A DNA stretch of 44,754 nucleotides from assembly GCA_949283075.1 (NCBI GenBank), contig CASDRH010000016.1, positions 1-44,754 of the forward strand, read 5' to 3'. Both the position numbers and the translations under genes were made by a program. The notes under the pieces are model-generated. The model did not search any database and was not told where the DNA came from. It saw only the letters and a list, made by a program, of their open reading frames with translations. Below, piece after piece: positions 26,241 through 35,346 of this stretch. The DNA is from an uncultured Pseudomonadota bacterium. GTDB taxonomy: Bacteria > Pseudomonadota > Alphaproteobacteria > Rs-D84 > CASDRH01. Within the stretch, counting starts at the first letter, position 1, and each line of letters starts with the position of its first letter.

Positions 26241-27128
26241 ATGACAACAAAAAATATTAAATCTGGATTATATATTGTTGCGACTCCGATTGGTAATTTA
26301 TCGGATATTACTTTTCGTGCAATTGATGTCTTGAAAAATTCTGATTTGATTTTGTGTGAAGATACTAGGACTTCAAAAAAGTTATTCAGTAAATATGGGA
26401 TAAATACAAAAACTGAAAGCTTCCATAAATTTAATGAGCATAATGATTATAAGTTAAATACTCTTATTGATATGTTAAAATCTGGTAAGATTATTTCTAT
26501 TGTATCTGATGCTGGAACGCCAATGATTTCTGACCCTGGTTATCCTTTGTTAGTTGAGTGTCGTAAAAATAATATTTATTATACTGTGATTCCTGGGGCT
26601 TCATCTGTGCTTGCTGGTTTGGTTTTATCTACTTTCCCAATGCATAGTTTTTATTTTGGTGGATTCTTACCAAATAAATCTGTGCAAAGATTAGAGGTAT
26701 TGAAAAAATCTCAATATATAAAATCAAGTTTAGTTTTTTTTGAATCTGCAAATAGATTAGAAAAATGTTTAAAAGATTTGAATGTTATTTTTCCGAATAA
26801 TGAAATAGCTATTGTAAAAGAAATAACAAAATTATTTGAGGTAGTTCATATAGGAAAACCAGCGGATTTAATAAATATGATTAACAATGGAGAAATAATT
26901 TTAAAAGGAGAAATTGTTTTAGTTATTTCAAATAATGATGAATATTTAAATAATGATGTAAAATATTTCGATTTATCAAGTGATGAATTTATTATTTTAG
27001 TAAAAGATGTTATAAAAAATAATAATGTTAAAAATAATAGACAGATTGCAAAAATCATTTCTGATAAAATAAATATTCCATCAAAAGACATTTATAACAA
27101 AATTGTGGAAATTAAAGATAAATTATAA
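26241..27128 (+). CDS. rsmI: 16S rRNA (cytidine1402-2'-O)-methyltransferase
   Basis: The product is 295 residues of the SAM-dependent tetrapyrrole-methylase fold. It begins SGLYIVATPIGNLSDITFRAIDVL, with CEDTRTSKKL and SDAGTPMISDPGYPLL, the standard RsmI signatures. It methylates C1402 in the 16S decoding centre. No clear Shine-Dalgarno sequence is visible. It is divergent from the LpoA-like gene, 84 bp apart. The yraN and gshB genes that often follow are missing. Confidence 0.95.
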   Translation: MTTKNIKSGLYIVATPIGNLSDITFRAIDVLKNSDLILCEDTRTSKKLFSKYGINTKTESFHKFNEHNDYKLNTLIDMLKSGKIISIVSDAGTPMISDPGYPLLVECRKNNIYYTVIPGASSVLAGLVLSTFPMHSFYFGGFLPNKSVQRLEVLKKSQYIKSSLVFFESANRLEKCLKDLNVIFPNNEIAIVKEITKLFEVVHIGKPADLINMINNGEIILKGEIVLVISNNDEYLNNDVKYFDLSSDEFIILVKDVIKNNNVKNNRQIAKIISDKINIPSKDIYNKIVEIKDKL

Positions 27129-27130
27129 TT

Positions 27131-27153
27131 GGTAAGTATACTTATTACTTACC
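27131..27153. terminator. Inverted repeat between convergent rsmI and the 27149 gene
   Basis: GGTAAGTA and TACTTACC form an 8-bp stem with a 7-nt loop, overlapping the stop codon of the leftward gene. There is no good T run on either side, so terminator function is only possible. Confidence 0.4.
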
Positions 27154-28822
27154 ATTTCATTGTTCTGAATGATTGAGAATTTATTGTATCTCCGAACATA
27201 TCTTTTCCTTCATTCTTTTGATAATTTTCAAACTTATCAATTGGAATAATTGAAAATGCGAATGATTCTGTATCACGGTCTGTTAATATTGGAATTATTT
27301 GATCTTCAACTAAACCTTCTTCACGGAAAATTGCACTTACCATTGCTAAACGACGAGCAGCAAGTTTCTTTTGACGAACATCGTTCATTACTGCTTTGCC
27401 GATTGTAATTTGTACTCCTTTTGTTGGGTCGTTTTGTGCTGTATAAACAAAATATCTTAAAATATTTATATCTGCACTTGATAATGCTGCTGAATTTTCA
27501 AGGAATTCAACTTTTAATTGCAAGATTTCGTGGTCCTTCTTTCCTGAATATCCTGAGCCTGATTGATTTTCTGATAACGCTGATTTTGATTCTCCGTTTT
27601 CATCTTCTCCTTCAAAAGGGCTTAAATATCTGTTTTCTGATATATATGTGTTATAGAAATCTCTTTTAACTGCATCTGAACTTGCATATGCGTTTCTGAA
27701 ATTTCTTATGTCTTCTTTACTTATACCATTTGATGCAACTTTTCTTTTTTCCTCAAGAACAGTTTGTTTTTTCTTCTTTTGAGGACGTAATGCTGAAAAT
27801 GCTTCTGCAAAAGCGTTAGTGTTTATGTCATAAGCTTCATCATCGTCTGAAACAGTGATTGAATTTTCAATTGGTTCATTTGAATAATCTTTAAATACAG
27901 AATCTTCTTTTAAAGCAACTTTATTTGTTTTATCTGTTTTCTTACGTGTGCTTTCAACAATCATTGGAGGTCTTTTTGATTTTCCATTTAAAGATGTATT
28001 ATTTACTGAATTTAAAGCAGTTGTTGAATTTTTATTTACTTTAACTTCTCCTGCTTTACCGGTTTCTATTAAATCAGTATTTGATAACGCTGTTAAAGCT
28101 GTTTGTTCTTTTTTTTCTAATTCTTCTGATACTGCTTTTGCAATTGCTAATTTTAACTCATCTTTTGATATATACTCTTTTTCAGAGCTTTCTTTTTTTG
28201 CAAGCTTATTTGCTTTTTCTATTTCTTTTTTATTTTCCTTTACTATGTTTTTTGCAAGTTGGTTATTTGATAAATTCAATTCTGATTTTTTAACCTTTTG
28301 CTTTGGTGCAGATGCAACTTCTGATTTTGCTTTTACAGATATTTCTTTTTCTTTATATGCTTGTAATTCCGCAGCAAGCTTTTTCATTTCACTTTCTTGG
28401 CGTTTTATTTCTGCTAGCATTTTTTTCATTTCTTCATCTGATGTTTTAGATGTAGAAGCTTTATTTGTATTTGCTTTTTGATTTGAAGCTGTTTTAGCTT
28501 GTGTTTGAGCTTTATTATCTTTAACAAGAGAATCAAGAGCTGAATCTGTTCTTGAAGCGGTTAAGCCAATTTTTGATGGAAATTTTATTTCTGGTTTTTG
28601 GACCTGTAAAACTTTACCTTCAAGTAATCCATCGTCTTTTAAGACTGTTTCTACTATTGGAATATCGTTTCCAGCATCGTTATAGTTTTCAAAGCTTGCT
28701 ATTGTTCCGTCTGGTTCTGCGATAAAGCCTGCATCGCCAAATGCACAATGGCCAAAAAGGCAAAGTCCACCAACAACTGTTGATGACATTATTAATAAAG
28801 AAATTATTAAGTTTTTATTCAA
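27149..28822 (-). CDS. Exported coiled-coil protein with degenerate OmpA-like C-terminus
   Basis: The product is 557 residues with an N-terminal signal or anchor (about 5-25). A long Lys/Glu/Ala-rich region (about 95-240) is predicted as coiled coil. The C-terminal ~130 residues (LKVEFLENSAALSSADINILRYF ... KLAARRLAMVSAIFREEGL) follow the OmpA/MotB fold pattern. The GxTD peptidoglycan-binding loop is not recognisable. The start is TTG at 28822, supported by AAGGA 7 nt upstream; the next ATG (residue 12) has no ribosome-binding site and would cut the signal. It may link envelope layers; the exact role is unknown. Confidence 0.65.
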   Translation of the reverse strand: MNKNLIISLLIMSSTVVGGLCLFGHCAFGDAGFIAEPDGTIASFENYNDAGNDIPIVETVLKDDGLLEGKVLQVQKPEIKFPSKIGLTASRTDSALDSLVKDNKAQTQAKTASNQKANTNKASTSKTSDEEMKKMLAEIKRQESEMKKLAAELQAYKEKEISVKAKSEVASAPKQKVKKSELNLSNNQLAKNIVKENKKEIEKANKLAKKESSEKEYISKDELKLAIAKAVSEELEKKEQTALTALSNTDLIETGKAGEVKVNKNSTTALNSVNNTSLNGKSKRPPMIVESTRKKTDKTNKVALKEDSVFKDYSNEPIENSITVSDDDEAYDINTNAFAEAFSALRPQKKKKQTVLEEKRKVASNGISKEDIRNFRNAYASSDAVKRDFYNTYISENRYLSPFEGEDENGESKSALSENQSGSGYSGKKDHEILQLKVEFLENSAALSSADINILRYFVYTAQNDPTKGVQITIGKAVMNDVRQKKLAARRLAMVSAIFREEGLVEDQIIPILTDRDTESFAFSIIPIDKFENYQKNEGKDMFGDTINSQSFRTMKW

Positions 28823-28865
28823 CTATATTTCCTTTACCCTTATTTATTTACCTTTTCTCGGTATT

Positions 28866-28894
28866 ATTATATCAAAAAATCAACCCTATAACAA
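28866..28894 (-). promoter_or_regulatory. Promoter of the OmpA-like gene
   Basis: TTGTTA (28889-28894), 17-nt spacer, TATAAT (28866-28871) reading leftwards, about 45 nt ahead of the TTG start. Confidence 0.6.
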
Positions 28895-28964
28895 GCGATT
28901 TATATATATTTATTTAATAAAAAATATGTTTTTTCATTTGCTTTGATTGGATTTAATTCGTTGC

Positions 28965-28992
28965 TTGCAAAATAGTCAGAATTTTTTATAAT
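28965..28992 (+). promoter_or_regulatory. Promoter of leader/gene C
   Basis: TTGCAA (28965-28970), 16-nt spacer, TATAAT (28987-28992). Same hexamers and spacing as the three sister promoters. Confidence 0.78.
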
Positions 28993-28998
28993 TGTTAG

Positions 28999-29193
28999 TA
29001 AGGCGGATAAAATGACCCCGCCCCGAAGGTGTAGAAACCTTTATGCAACATAAACCGGCCAGCGCAATGCTGGAAGGTGGTCGAATAAAAATACGAACGA
29101 AAGCAATTTCGGTTGTTTTTTGGGCGTGGAATAAATCACACTATAATGTTGCATAGTTTCTAACTTCCAGCTGATTGCTGAAAGGGTAATCGG
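28999..29193 (+). ncRNA. Structured 5' leader RNA, copy C
   Basis: The 5' hairpin is GGCGG/CCGCC. The long helix is AGAAAC plus ATGCAACAT with ATGTTGCAT plus GTTTCT. The enclosed hairpin is CCAGCGCAATGCTGG. The pseudoknot helix is GCTGGAAG with CTTCCAGC (29164-29171). The GTGGAATAAATCAC segment is identical in copy A. The whole element is very close to copy A in the enclosed region but unrelated in the 5' hairpin and the long helix, which nevertheless remain paired. The 3' edge is followed by AAGGAAGG and the ATG of the exported-protein gene. Confidence 0.82.
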
Positions 29194-29226
29194 TTTTTGT
29201 TTAATAAAAAATAAGGAAGGTGAGCT

Positions 29227-29829
29227 ATGAAATTAAATATAGTAAAAAAAAATATACTTTTATTTATTTTTATTTTTAATTGTTTTGGGCAAAATGCTTT
29301 TGCACAGAAAAATGATACTCATGTAACTATCAAAAAAGGTCTTAATGATGATTTTATAACATTGTCCGCAAATGGTTCAGAGGTTCGATTGGAATGTTCT
29401 GAATGGCATTGTACTCAAGCAAGTTGTAAAAAATGGAAATGTATAAATGCTCAATATGTAAGTGGGTATAAATCTTCTTTTAAAAGTATGACTGAGAATC
29501 CTGATGGTACTATAAGTATATCTTGTGATAAAGTTGGAACTGGTAGAACACAATGCAAGGACAGCCACCCTTATGGTATGAAATTAACTCCTGAAAATGA
29601 TTGTTATGAAAAATCTAATAGTTGTGGAGATGAACATTGGAATTATGGTAAAGCAAAATGTTGGCTTTATGATAATTTAACGTATCAGGCAGAAAAAGTA
29701 TGCGTTGATGGTTATTATACTTGCGATGTTCAAAAATGTATAGCTTGGAAAGTTCCTGGTGATAAAGTTTTATCTTTGATACCAGATATTGGAATTTCTT
29801 CAATAGACCCGAATTTAATTGAATATTAA
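29227..29829 (+). CDS. Exported Cys-rich protein with C-terminal IDPNLIEY tag (family member C)
   Basis: The product is 200 residues. The signal peptide ends near NAFAQ (about residue 27). The mature part has about 13 cysteines, many in C-x2-W or C-x2-C contexts (ECSEWHC, SCKKWKC, KCIAWK). No known domain was recognised. It ends GISSIDPNLIEY, the family tag, 30 residues after a final KCIAW. AAGGAAGG precedes the ATG. It has the conserved leader RNA and promoter upstream and the conserved-loop hairpin about 100 bp downstream. It likely folds by disulfide bonds outside the cytoplasm. The role is unknown. Confidence 0.87.
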   Translation: MKLNIVKKNILLFIFIFNCFGQNAFAQKNDTHVTIKKGLNDDFITLSANGSEVRLECSEWHCTQASCKKWKCINAQYVSGYKSSFKSMTENPDGTISISCDKVGTGRTQCKDSHPYGMKLTPENDCYEKSNSCGDEHWNYGKAKCWLYDNLTYQAEKVCVDGYYTCDVQKCIAWKVPGDKVLSLIPDIGISSIDPNLIEY

Positions 29830-29929
29830 TTCTTTTTGGTCGGTTTCTTGATGTTTTATTTATGAGTATATTTTTAAAGTTTTTTATTAAAATCCGGTTG
29901 AATCGAATATTTTTATATCTTTTTAATAT

Positions 29930-29971
29930 GGGAATTGTGTGGATTTTGCACAACCTCTCCGCACTTTTCCC
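29930..29971 (-). repeat. Conserved-loop hairpin, copy 4
   Basis: GGGAA..GTGTGG (29930-29942) pairs with CCGCAC..TTCCC (29959-29971), with one wobble and a small internal loop. On the reverse strand the loop reads AGAGGTTGTGCAAAAT. It lies about 100 bp downstream of the rightward exported-protein gene, again with the motif on the opposite strand to that gene. Confidence 0.75.
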
Positions 29972-29993
29972 TTACCTTTATATTTATAAAATT

Positions 29994-30779
29994 TTAGATT
30001 AATAATAGCAATATTCCTAATATTATTCTGTAAATTACGAAAAAGTTCATATTGAATTTTTTTGCAAACTTTACAAAAACTTTTAATGATATATATGATA
30101 CTATCGCTGATAATATAAATACTAATACAGATACTTTTAACATTTCTGTTTGATTTTGTTCTGTCGTTATAAATTTATATATAAGTGCTAACATTGCTGC
30201 TCCGATTGTCGGCATTGATAGCAATAATGAAAATCTTACTGCTTCTGGTCGTGTCATTCCAATAAATCTTCCTGCGGTCATTGTTGCTCCTGAACGGCTT
30301 ACTCCTGGTATTAATGCAACTACTTGTGATAATCCTATGATTATTGATTCTTTATATCCTATATCTTTTATTGTTGATTTCTCTTTTCCGTATTTATCTG
30401 ATACCCATAATATTATTCCAAATACTATCATTGCTGTTGCTATTATATTTTTGCTTTGCAATATATCTATTCCCGCCATTGTTATGATTCCTCCAACAAT
30501 TGCTATTGGTATAAATGCTAATAATATTTTAGTGGTTAATTTGATGTCTTTGAATGTTATCATATCTTTGACTTCTTTATTATAATATACCATTACCGAT
30601 AATAATGTTCCAAGATGTAAAGCTATTGCTATTGTCAATACGTCTTCTGTTATGTTCCCTAACTCCTTGAATTGTGAGAAAAATGCTGACATTAATACTA
30701 TGTGAGCCGATGAACTGACTGGTAAAAACTCTGTAATTCCCTGGATTATTGATAAAATTGATATATATAAAAGAATCAT
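29994..30779 (-). CDS. uppP: Undecaprenyl-diphosphatase UppP (BacA)
   Basis: The product is 261 residues with about eight membrane helices. Both active-site signatures are present: GITEFLPVSSSAHIVL near the N-terminus and PGVSRSGATMTAGRFIGM in the second half. It regenerates undecaprenyl phosphate for peptidoglycan and other glycans. The ATG at 30779 is preferred over a GTG two codons earlier because GGTG lies 8 nt before the ATG. It is monocistronic and divergent from carD. Confidence 0.96.
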   Translation of the reverse strand: MILLYISILSIIQGITEFLPVSSSAHIVLMSAFFSQFKELGNITEDVLTIAIALHLGTLLSVMVYYNKEVKDMITFKDIKLTTKILLAFIPIAIVGGIITMAGIDILQSKNIIATAMIVFGIILWVSDKYGKEKSTIKDIGYKESIIIGLSQVVALIPGVSRSGATMTAGRFIGMTRPEAVRFSLLLSMPTIGAAMLALIYKFITTEQNQTEMLKVSVLVFILSAIVSYISLKVFVKFAKKFNMNFFVIYRIILGILLLLI

Positions 30780-30950
30780 TTGCACTACACCATTTTTTGA
30801 TTTATAATTATATTAGAATCTAATCCGGCGATTTTTCTTGCTTTTCCCTGGATTTGAACTATCTATAACATATACGATTATTAATGTCCATCATTTATAA
30901 TTTTTTATGATTGGAAAAGTGAACATTAGGATTTAAAAGAGGTTTTTAAT

Positions 30951-31538
30951 ATGGCTGGTAAAAAAGAGTTTAAAATTGGTGATTTTGTTGTTTATCCTAC
31001 TCACGGGCTTGGTGTAGTTAAGGAAATTACTAAACAGAAATTTGGGGACCAAAATATTGAGTTTATTGTTGTTGCTTTTGATAAAACTCGTATGACTTTG
31101 CGTATACCTACTGATAAGGTTGAGGTTTCTGGTTTGAGAAAAATTTCTTCTGAAAGAGAAATGAGGTCTGCTGTGAATTTGATTAAGACTCCTCCAAAAA
31201 TTAAGCGTATGATGTGGTCTAGACGTGCTGCTGAATATGAGGATAAGATTAATTCTGGTAATCCTGTTGCTATTGCAGAAGTTGTTCGTGATTTGCATTG
31301 TCGTGCTAGTTTAAAAACTGAACAATCTTTTTCTGAACGTCAGATTTATGAACAAGCTTTACAAAGATTAGCTGATGAATATGCTGTTATCTTTGAAGTT
31401 CCTAGCCAAGAAGCTGTTGAGAAAATGGAAAAAATTATGGAAAAAAGGTATAACTGCCCTATTGACCCAAGTGTTGAAAATTTGGAATGGACTGAAGAAG
31501 ATATGCGTAATATGGAAGAATTAGCAAAAAGGTCTTAA
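30951..31538 (+). CDS. carD: CarD-family transcriptional regulator
   Basis: The product is 195 residues. The N-terminal Tudor-like RNA-polymerase-interacting domain (FKIGDFVVYPTHGLGVVKEI) is followed by a helical DNA-contacting domain with KIKRMMWSRRAAEYEDKI. A C-terminal extension makes it slightly longer than typical members. It binds the RNA polymerase beta subunit and stabilises open complexes at promoters. GAGG precedes the ATG. A terminator follows, so it is a single-gene unit. Confidence 0.94.
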   Translation: MAGKKEFKIGDFVVYPTHGLGVVKEITKQKFGDQNIEFIVVAFDKTRMTLRIPTDKVEVSGLRKISSEREMRSAVNLIKTPPKIKRMMWSRRAAEYEDKINSGNPVAIAEVVRDLHCRASLKTEQSFSERQIYEQALQRLADEYAVIFEVPSQEAVEKMEKIMEKRYNCPIDPSVENLEWTEEDMRNMEELAKRS

Positions 31539-31568
31539 TTTTAAAAAATTTATATGAAATATTTAAAT

Positions 31569-31595
31569 GGGTTCAATTTATATTGAATCCTTTTT
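31569..31595 (+). terminator. Terminator of carD
   Basis: GGGTTCAA and TTGAATCC form an 8-bp stem (one G-U) with a 6-nt loop, followed by TTTTT. Confidence 0.8.
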
Positions 31596-31623
31596 ATTTT
31601 GCTTATTTGTGGAAGTTAAAAAA

Positions 31624-31709
31624 TGGTGGGAAGAGCAGGATTCGAACCTACGTAGCCCGAAGGCGACAGATTTACAGTCTGTTGCTTTTGACCGCTCAGC
31701 CATCTTCCC
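31624..31709 (-). tRNA. tRNA-Tyr (anticodon GTA)
   Basis: Read leftwards, GGGAAGA pairs with TCTTCCC and is followed by an encoded ACCA. The anticodon arm ACAGA-CTGTAAA-TCTGT gives GTA. The long variable arm (CGCCTTCGGGCTACG region) is as expected for bacterial tRNA-Tyr. The T-loop reads GTTCGAATC. Confidence 0.97.
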
Positions 31710-31794
31710 TTATTCACATTTGTTGTTTATGAAAACTATATTAGTTTATATAAAATGTCAATCAATATCAAGATTTTTATATATTTTATTGTTA

Positions 31795-34700
31795 TTATTG
31801 TATAGATAGTCCTTGTTCTATATTATATACCTTGTTTTCTTCTGATTGATATCCTTCTTCATCGGGATAATTTTCTTCTTCGTTTTGATAGGCGTGTTCT
31901 GCTTCTATGACTTCGCTTTCTGTCATATTTTCAGCTGGTTCTTGTTGTTGCTCTGCCTCTTCATAGCTTTGCGTTTCATCTGTATTATTTATATCCTCTG
32001 TATTTGTTATGTCTTCTGGTGCAGGTTCTTCATATTGTTCTTGTATTACTGGTTCTTCATTTTGTTGCATTTGTTGTTCATATTCTTGTTGTTTCATTTC
32101 TGCTTCTTCACGTTTCTTATTTGCTATATATTCATTCTTTTTTACTTGTAGATATGTTGGATTTAATTTCGCAATTATATTTTCTAATACTACTTCCTTT
32201 ACAAGATTTTGTGCAAATCCTTCAACTATATATGTTGAATGTAAAGGTTCTTCTAATATATTTGATATTTGAGCGTTTCCAACAAATTGTAATGCTTTTG
32301 TTTTCAAATCCGCTGTTCTTAATTGCCCTGAAACAAGAATGTCTTTCATTTCTATATTTAAAGATCCATCTCTGATTACTCCTGTTTGTAAGGTTCCATT
32401 AATTGATACCTTTTCATATGGAGATACCCCTGCTCTTAAACTGCCTTCTATACTTTCAACAACCATATTTGTTATAATAGTTGGTTGAGAATATATTCTT
32501 TTATTCATATCTTGTTTGCTTGAAATTCCTGATAACATTCCTTTGTAAAAATCTGCTTTTACTGGACCGCTTAAATTATGTATGATGTTTTCTTTATTTT
32601 CTCCACTTGTCGAAAATTGGAATGTTGCATTCATTATTCCTGATAAAATATCAAAATTTTCTGTCCCGAAAACTGATGTTTCTAATACTATGTTTTGTAG
32701 TGTTGCTGTTCCTGTATATGAATTACCGCTTACATTTCCGGTTATATCGACATATGAATCTCCATCATATGTTCCTTTTATTGTAAATGATGGATTTGAT
32801 GGACGAGACCTGTTTATTCCAAATGCTACATTTGAATATTCCCTTGTATAGCTTATAAGTTTTTCTGTTGATATATTTATATTTGCTTTTGTGTGATTTA
32901 AAATATATATAGTAGCATTATATTTATAATTATCGCTGGAATTTTTTATTATGTTTGTTAAGTCTATTATTTGAGATGTGAAATCTGCATTTACTATTCC
33001 TGACTTATCTATTATTATTTTACCTTTTAGTTCATTTGAACCTAATTTTCCTTTTATTTGGTCAAAAATTAAATTGTTATTTTGGTCGTTTATCAAACTT
33101 GTTGAAAAGCTTAATGGGACATTATCTTTCATTGTTTTACCGATTAAATCGTGTTGGCCTTGGTATACTTTGAAAGCAAACATCTTTGCATCTTTATAAT
33201 TTAAGTTTAAATTTATGTTTAGGCTTTCTCTTTTTGGAGATAAAATATCGGCTGATAAATCCATATTTGTGAATTTTCCTGTTAATTTTATTTTTGGATT
33301 TATTGCTGGGCCGTTTAATGTAAATGTTATTGCACCTGATTCATTTTTTAAAAGCTCCTGTAAAAATGGTATATCAAGATAAACAGATGCTACATTTGAA
33401 AAATCATAAGCTTTTACTTCATACAATATATTTTCAAATTCTCCATTATTTGAGTATATGTTTTTTAATCCTCCTTTTATTGATAAAACATAATCATCTC
33501 TGATCCAATCTAAATTATTTAATGTTAATGTATCACCTGTTAATAAACCTGATAATGAAAAGTTTTTCATTTTTTCTTTTTTATATGTGATATTTGCAGA
33601 GTTAATTTTAAAATCAATTGAGGCATCTTTTAAGAATCCTATTTGAGATTTATTTTTTATAACATTAAAAATATTATCGTATAATAGAATATCTAAATTT
33701 AAATCTGTTGATGTTAAATCAACAATATATGTTTTTCCATTTGTTTTATTTAAAGTTATAGTTCCAGTAATATCTCCAGCATTTGTATGTATCACTGCAT
33801 CTGAAAATGTAAAGTTGTTTAGTGTTCCATTAAAAAAACCGTTTAATTGATTTATTTCCATATTCTTTAATGGAGGAAATTTTTTTGAAATATTTGTGTC
33901 TGATATTATTTTTAATGCTAGGTTCATTTCATCGCTTATAAATGCTATATCGCCAGTAATACTACCTGAAAAGTCGGCTGAATTTAATGAAAATGTATTT
34001 ATTTTTAATTTATCTTTTTCTGATAAAGCAGATGTATTTATTTTTATATTTCTTGCTTTTTTATTTCCTGAAACAAAGGATTCAACCGTCATATTTATGT
34101 TTACATCGTATAATGAATGTGCAAGTTTTTTTAGCATATTTGTTATGCTTTCTGCACTGTCTATTTTTGCTTCTTTCATTTCTAGATATGTAAAGTTTGT
34201 ATTAAGTGTTTTTTGATTTGTTTTTAAATCGTATGTTAATGTTCCTGTTCCAAATGTATTACCATTAACAAATTTTAAATCTTCTAAATACAAAATTTTT
34301 TGAGTGTATTTTATATTACCTGATAATTTTGTTGTTCCTTCTGTTATTCCTGTATTTGGGATTTTGTCGACTATTGTTCTTGCAAAGCTGTCAAATTTAT
34401 TTGCTTTTACATCAAAATTTCCAGTCATATTTAATGTTTCTGCTCTTTTTGATGCTTTTAAATCAATGTTTAATTCATTTCCTAAAACGTATTTATTTAA
34501 TTTTAAGTTTAAATCATAACTATCAAGAGAGTTAAACATTGCTAAAGCTTCTACTTCAAAATCTATGTTTCTTATAGTAATTTTCCCGCTTAAATCATAT
34601 GAATTTTGTTGAGAATTATTTTTCATTATCGACATATCTATGTCTTTTAAATCTTCTTGCTTACCTGCGCTTTTATTAAAATATTTTATATTACTATCTT

Positions 34701-35163
34701 TTAAATATAAAACTTGGATTTTATTGAACAAATCTCCTTGTGTGATTTTTGCAAATTCCCCTCGCATCATTTCTAAATCATTTTCTTTTATATCAAGTTT
34801 TAACCCACTTAATATAACTTTGTTTATATCCAATTTTTCTAAATTGAATAAGTCCATAAATGATACTTCTATGTAAAAATCTTCAACTGATGATATTTCT
34901 ATTTTTGGTTGGTCTGTTGCAACCATTCCAGCATTTACTTCAACTGGTTTAAATATTTTTACGTTTTTTGCAAAAACATATGCTCGAGGTAATAATGACA
35001 TTCCTATATCGCCATCTATGCGGACAGGAAAACCAAACGTCTTTTCAAACTCTGCTGCAAACTTATCCTTATAATTGTTAAAATTTACTAATAATGGAAC
35101 TGCATACAGAAGTGTGAAAATGAACGCACATATAATTGCGAATATTATTAACCCCTTCCTCAT
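31795..35163 (-). CDS. AsmA-family envelope protein
   Basis: The product is 1122 residues. An N-terminal membrane anchor (about 5-27) is followed by NFNNYKDKFAAEFEKTFGFPVRIDGDIGMSLLPRAYV, the diagnostic AsmA start. A very long beta-rich periplasmic region then carries the C-terminal AsmA domain (about 800-1000). The last 110 residues are Glu/Gln/Asn-rich low complexity. AsmA proteins are thought to be bridge-like lipid-transport or outer-membrane homeostasis factors. The ATG lies 6 nt after a TATAAT with no ribosome-binding site, suggesting a leaderless mRNA. Confidence 0.9.
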   Translation of the reverse strand: MRKGLIIFAIICAFIFTLLYAVPLLVNFNNYKDKFAAEFEKTFGFPVRIDGDIGMSLLPRAYVFAKNVKIFKPVEVNAGMVATDQPKIEISSVEDFYIEVSFMDLFNLEKLDINKVILSGLKLDIKENDLEMMRGEFAKITQGDLFNKIQVLYLKDSNIKYFNKSAGKQEDLKDIDMSIMKNNSQQNSYDLSGKITIRNIDFEVEALAMFNSLDSYDLNLKLNKYVLGNELNIDLKASKRAETLNMTGNFDVKANKFDSFARTIVDKIPNTGITEGTTKLSGNIKYTQKILYLEDLKFVNGNTFGTGTLTYDLKTNQKTLNTNFTYLEMKEAKIDSAESITNMLKKLAHSLYDVNINMTVESFVSGNKKARNIKINTSALSEKDKLKINTFSLNSADFSGSITGDIAFISDEMNLALKIISDTNISKKFPPLKNMEINQLNGFFNGTLNNFTFSDAVIHTNAGDITGTITLNKTNGKTYIVDLTSTDLNLDILLYDNIFNVIKNKSQIGFLKDASIDFKINSANITYKKEKMKNFSLSGLLTGDTLTLNNLDWIRDDYVLSIKGGLKNIYSNNGEFENILYEVKAYDFSNVASVYLDIPFLQELLKNESGAITFTLNGPAINPKIKLTGKFTNMDLSADILSPKRESLNINLNLNYKDAKMFAFKVYQGQHDLIGKTMKDNVPLSFSTSLINDQNNNLIFDQIKGKLGSNELKGKIIIDKSGIVNADFTSQIIDLTNIIKNSSDNYKYNATIYILNHTKANINISTEKLISYTREYSNVAFGINRSRPSNPSFTIKGTYDGDSYVDITGNVSGNSYTGTATLQNIVLETSVFGTENFDILSGIMNATFQFSTSGENKENIIHNLSGPVKADFYKGMLSGISSKQDMNKRIYSQPTIITNMVVESIEGSLRAGVSPYEKVSINGTLQTGVIRDGSLNIEMKDILVSGQLRTADLKTKALQFVGNAQISNILEEPLHSTYIVEGFAQNLVKEVVLENIIAKLNPTYLQVKKNEYIANKKREEAEMKQQEYEQQMQQNEEPVIQEQYEEPAPEDITNTEDINNTDETQSYEEAEQQQEPAENMTESEVIEAEHAYQNEEENYPDEEGYQSEENKVYNIEQGLSIQ

Positions 35164-35169
35164 AATTTT

Positions 35170-35198
35170 ATTATATCACAGATAGTTTTGATTTTGAA
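35170..35198 (-). promoter_or_regulatory. Promoter of the AsmA gene, giving a likely leaderless mRNA
   Basis: TTCAAA (35193-35198), 17-nt spacer, TATAAT (35170-35175), then 6 nt to the ATG at 35163. Transcription would start at or next to the start codon. Confidence 0.6.
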
Positions 35199-35230
35199 TA
35201 AAAAATTTCGTTTTTTTATATATATAAAAG

Positions 35231-35274
35231 GTCAGTCGGGTAAGGAGGTTGTGCGGAATCTTACCACGACTGAT
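35231..35274 (+). repeat. Conserved-loop hairpin, copy 5
   Basis: TCAGTCG plus GGTAAG (35232-35244) pairs with CTTACC plus CGACTGA (35260-35273), a 13-bp stem with one bulged A. The loop is GAGGTTGTGCGGAAT. It is about 75 bp downstream of the leftward exported-protein gene, with the motif on the opposite strand. It has the strongest stem of the five. Confidence 0.8.
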
Positions 35275-35346
35275 TAGAAGAATTTTAAAAATATTATTTT
35301 AAAAATAAGGTGTATAACACTTCACACAGGAACCGACCAGGAACTC

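Noticed and set aside
30820-30870. T-arm-like GTTCAAATCC on the reverse strand suggesting a tRNA
   Set aside because: No matching acceptor, D-arm or anticodon arm could be folded around it.
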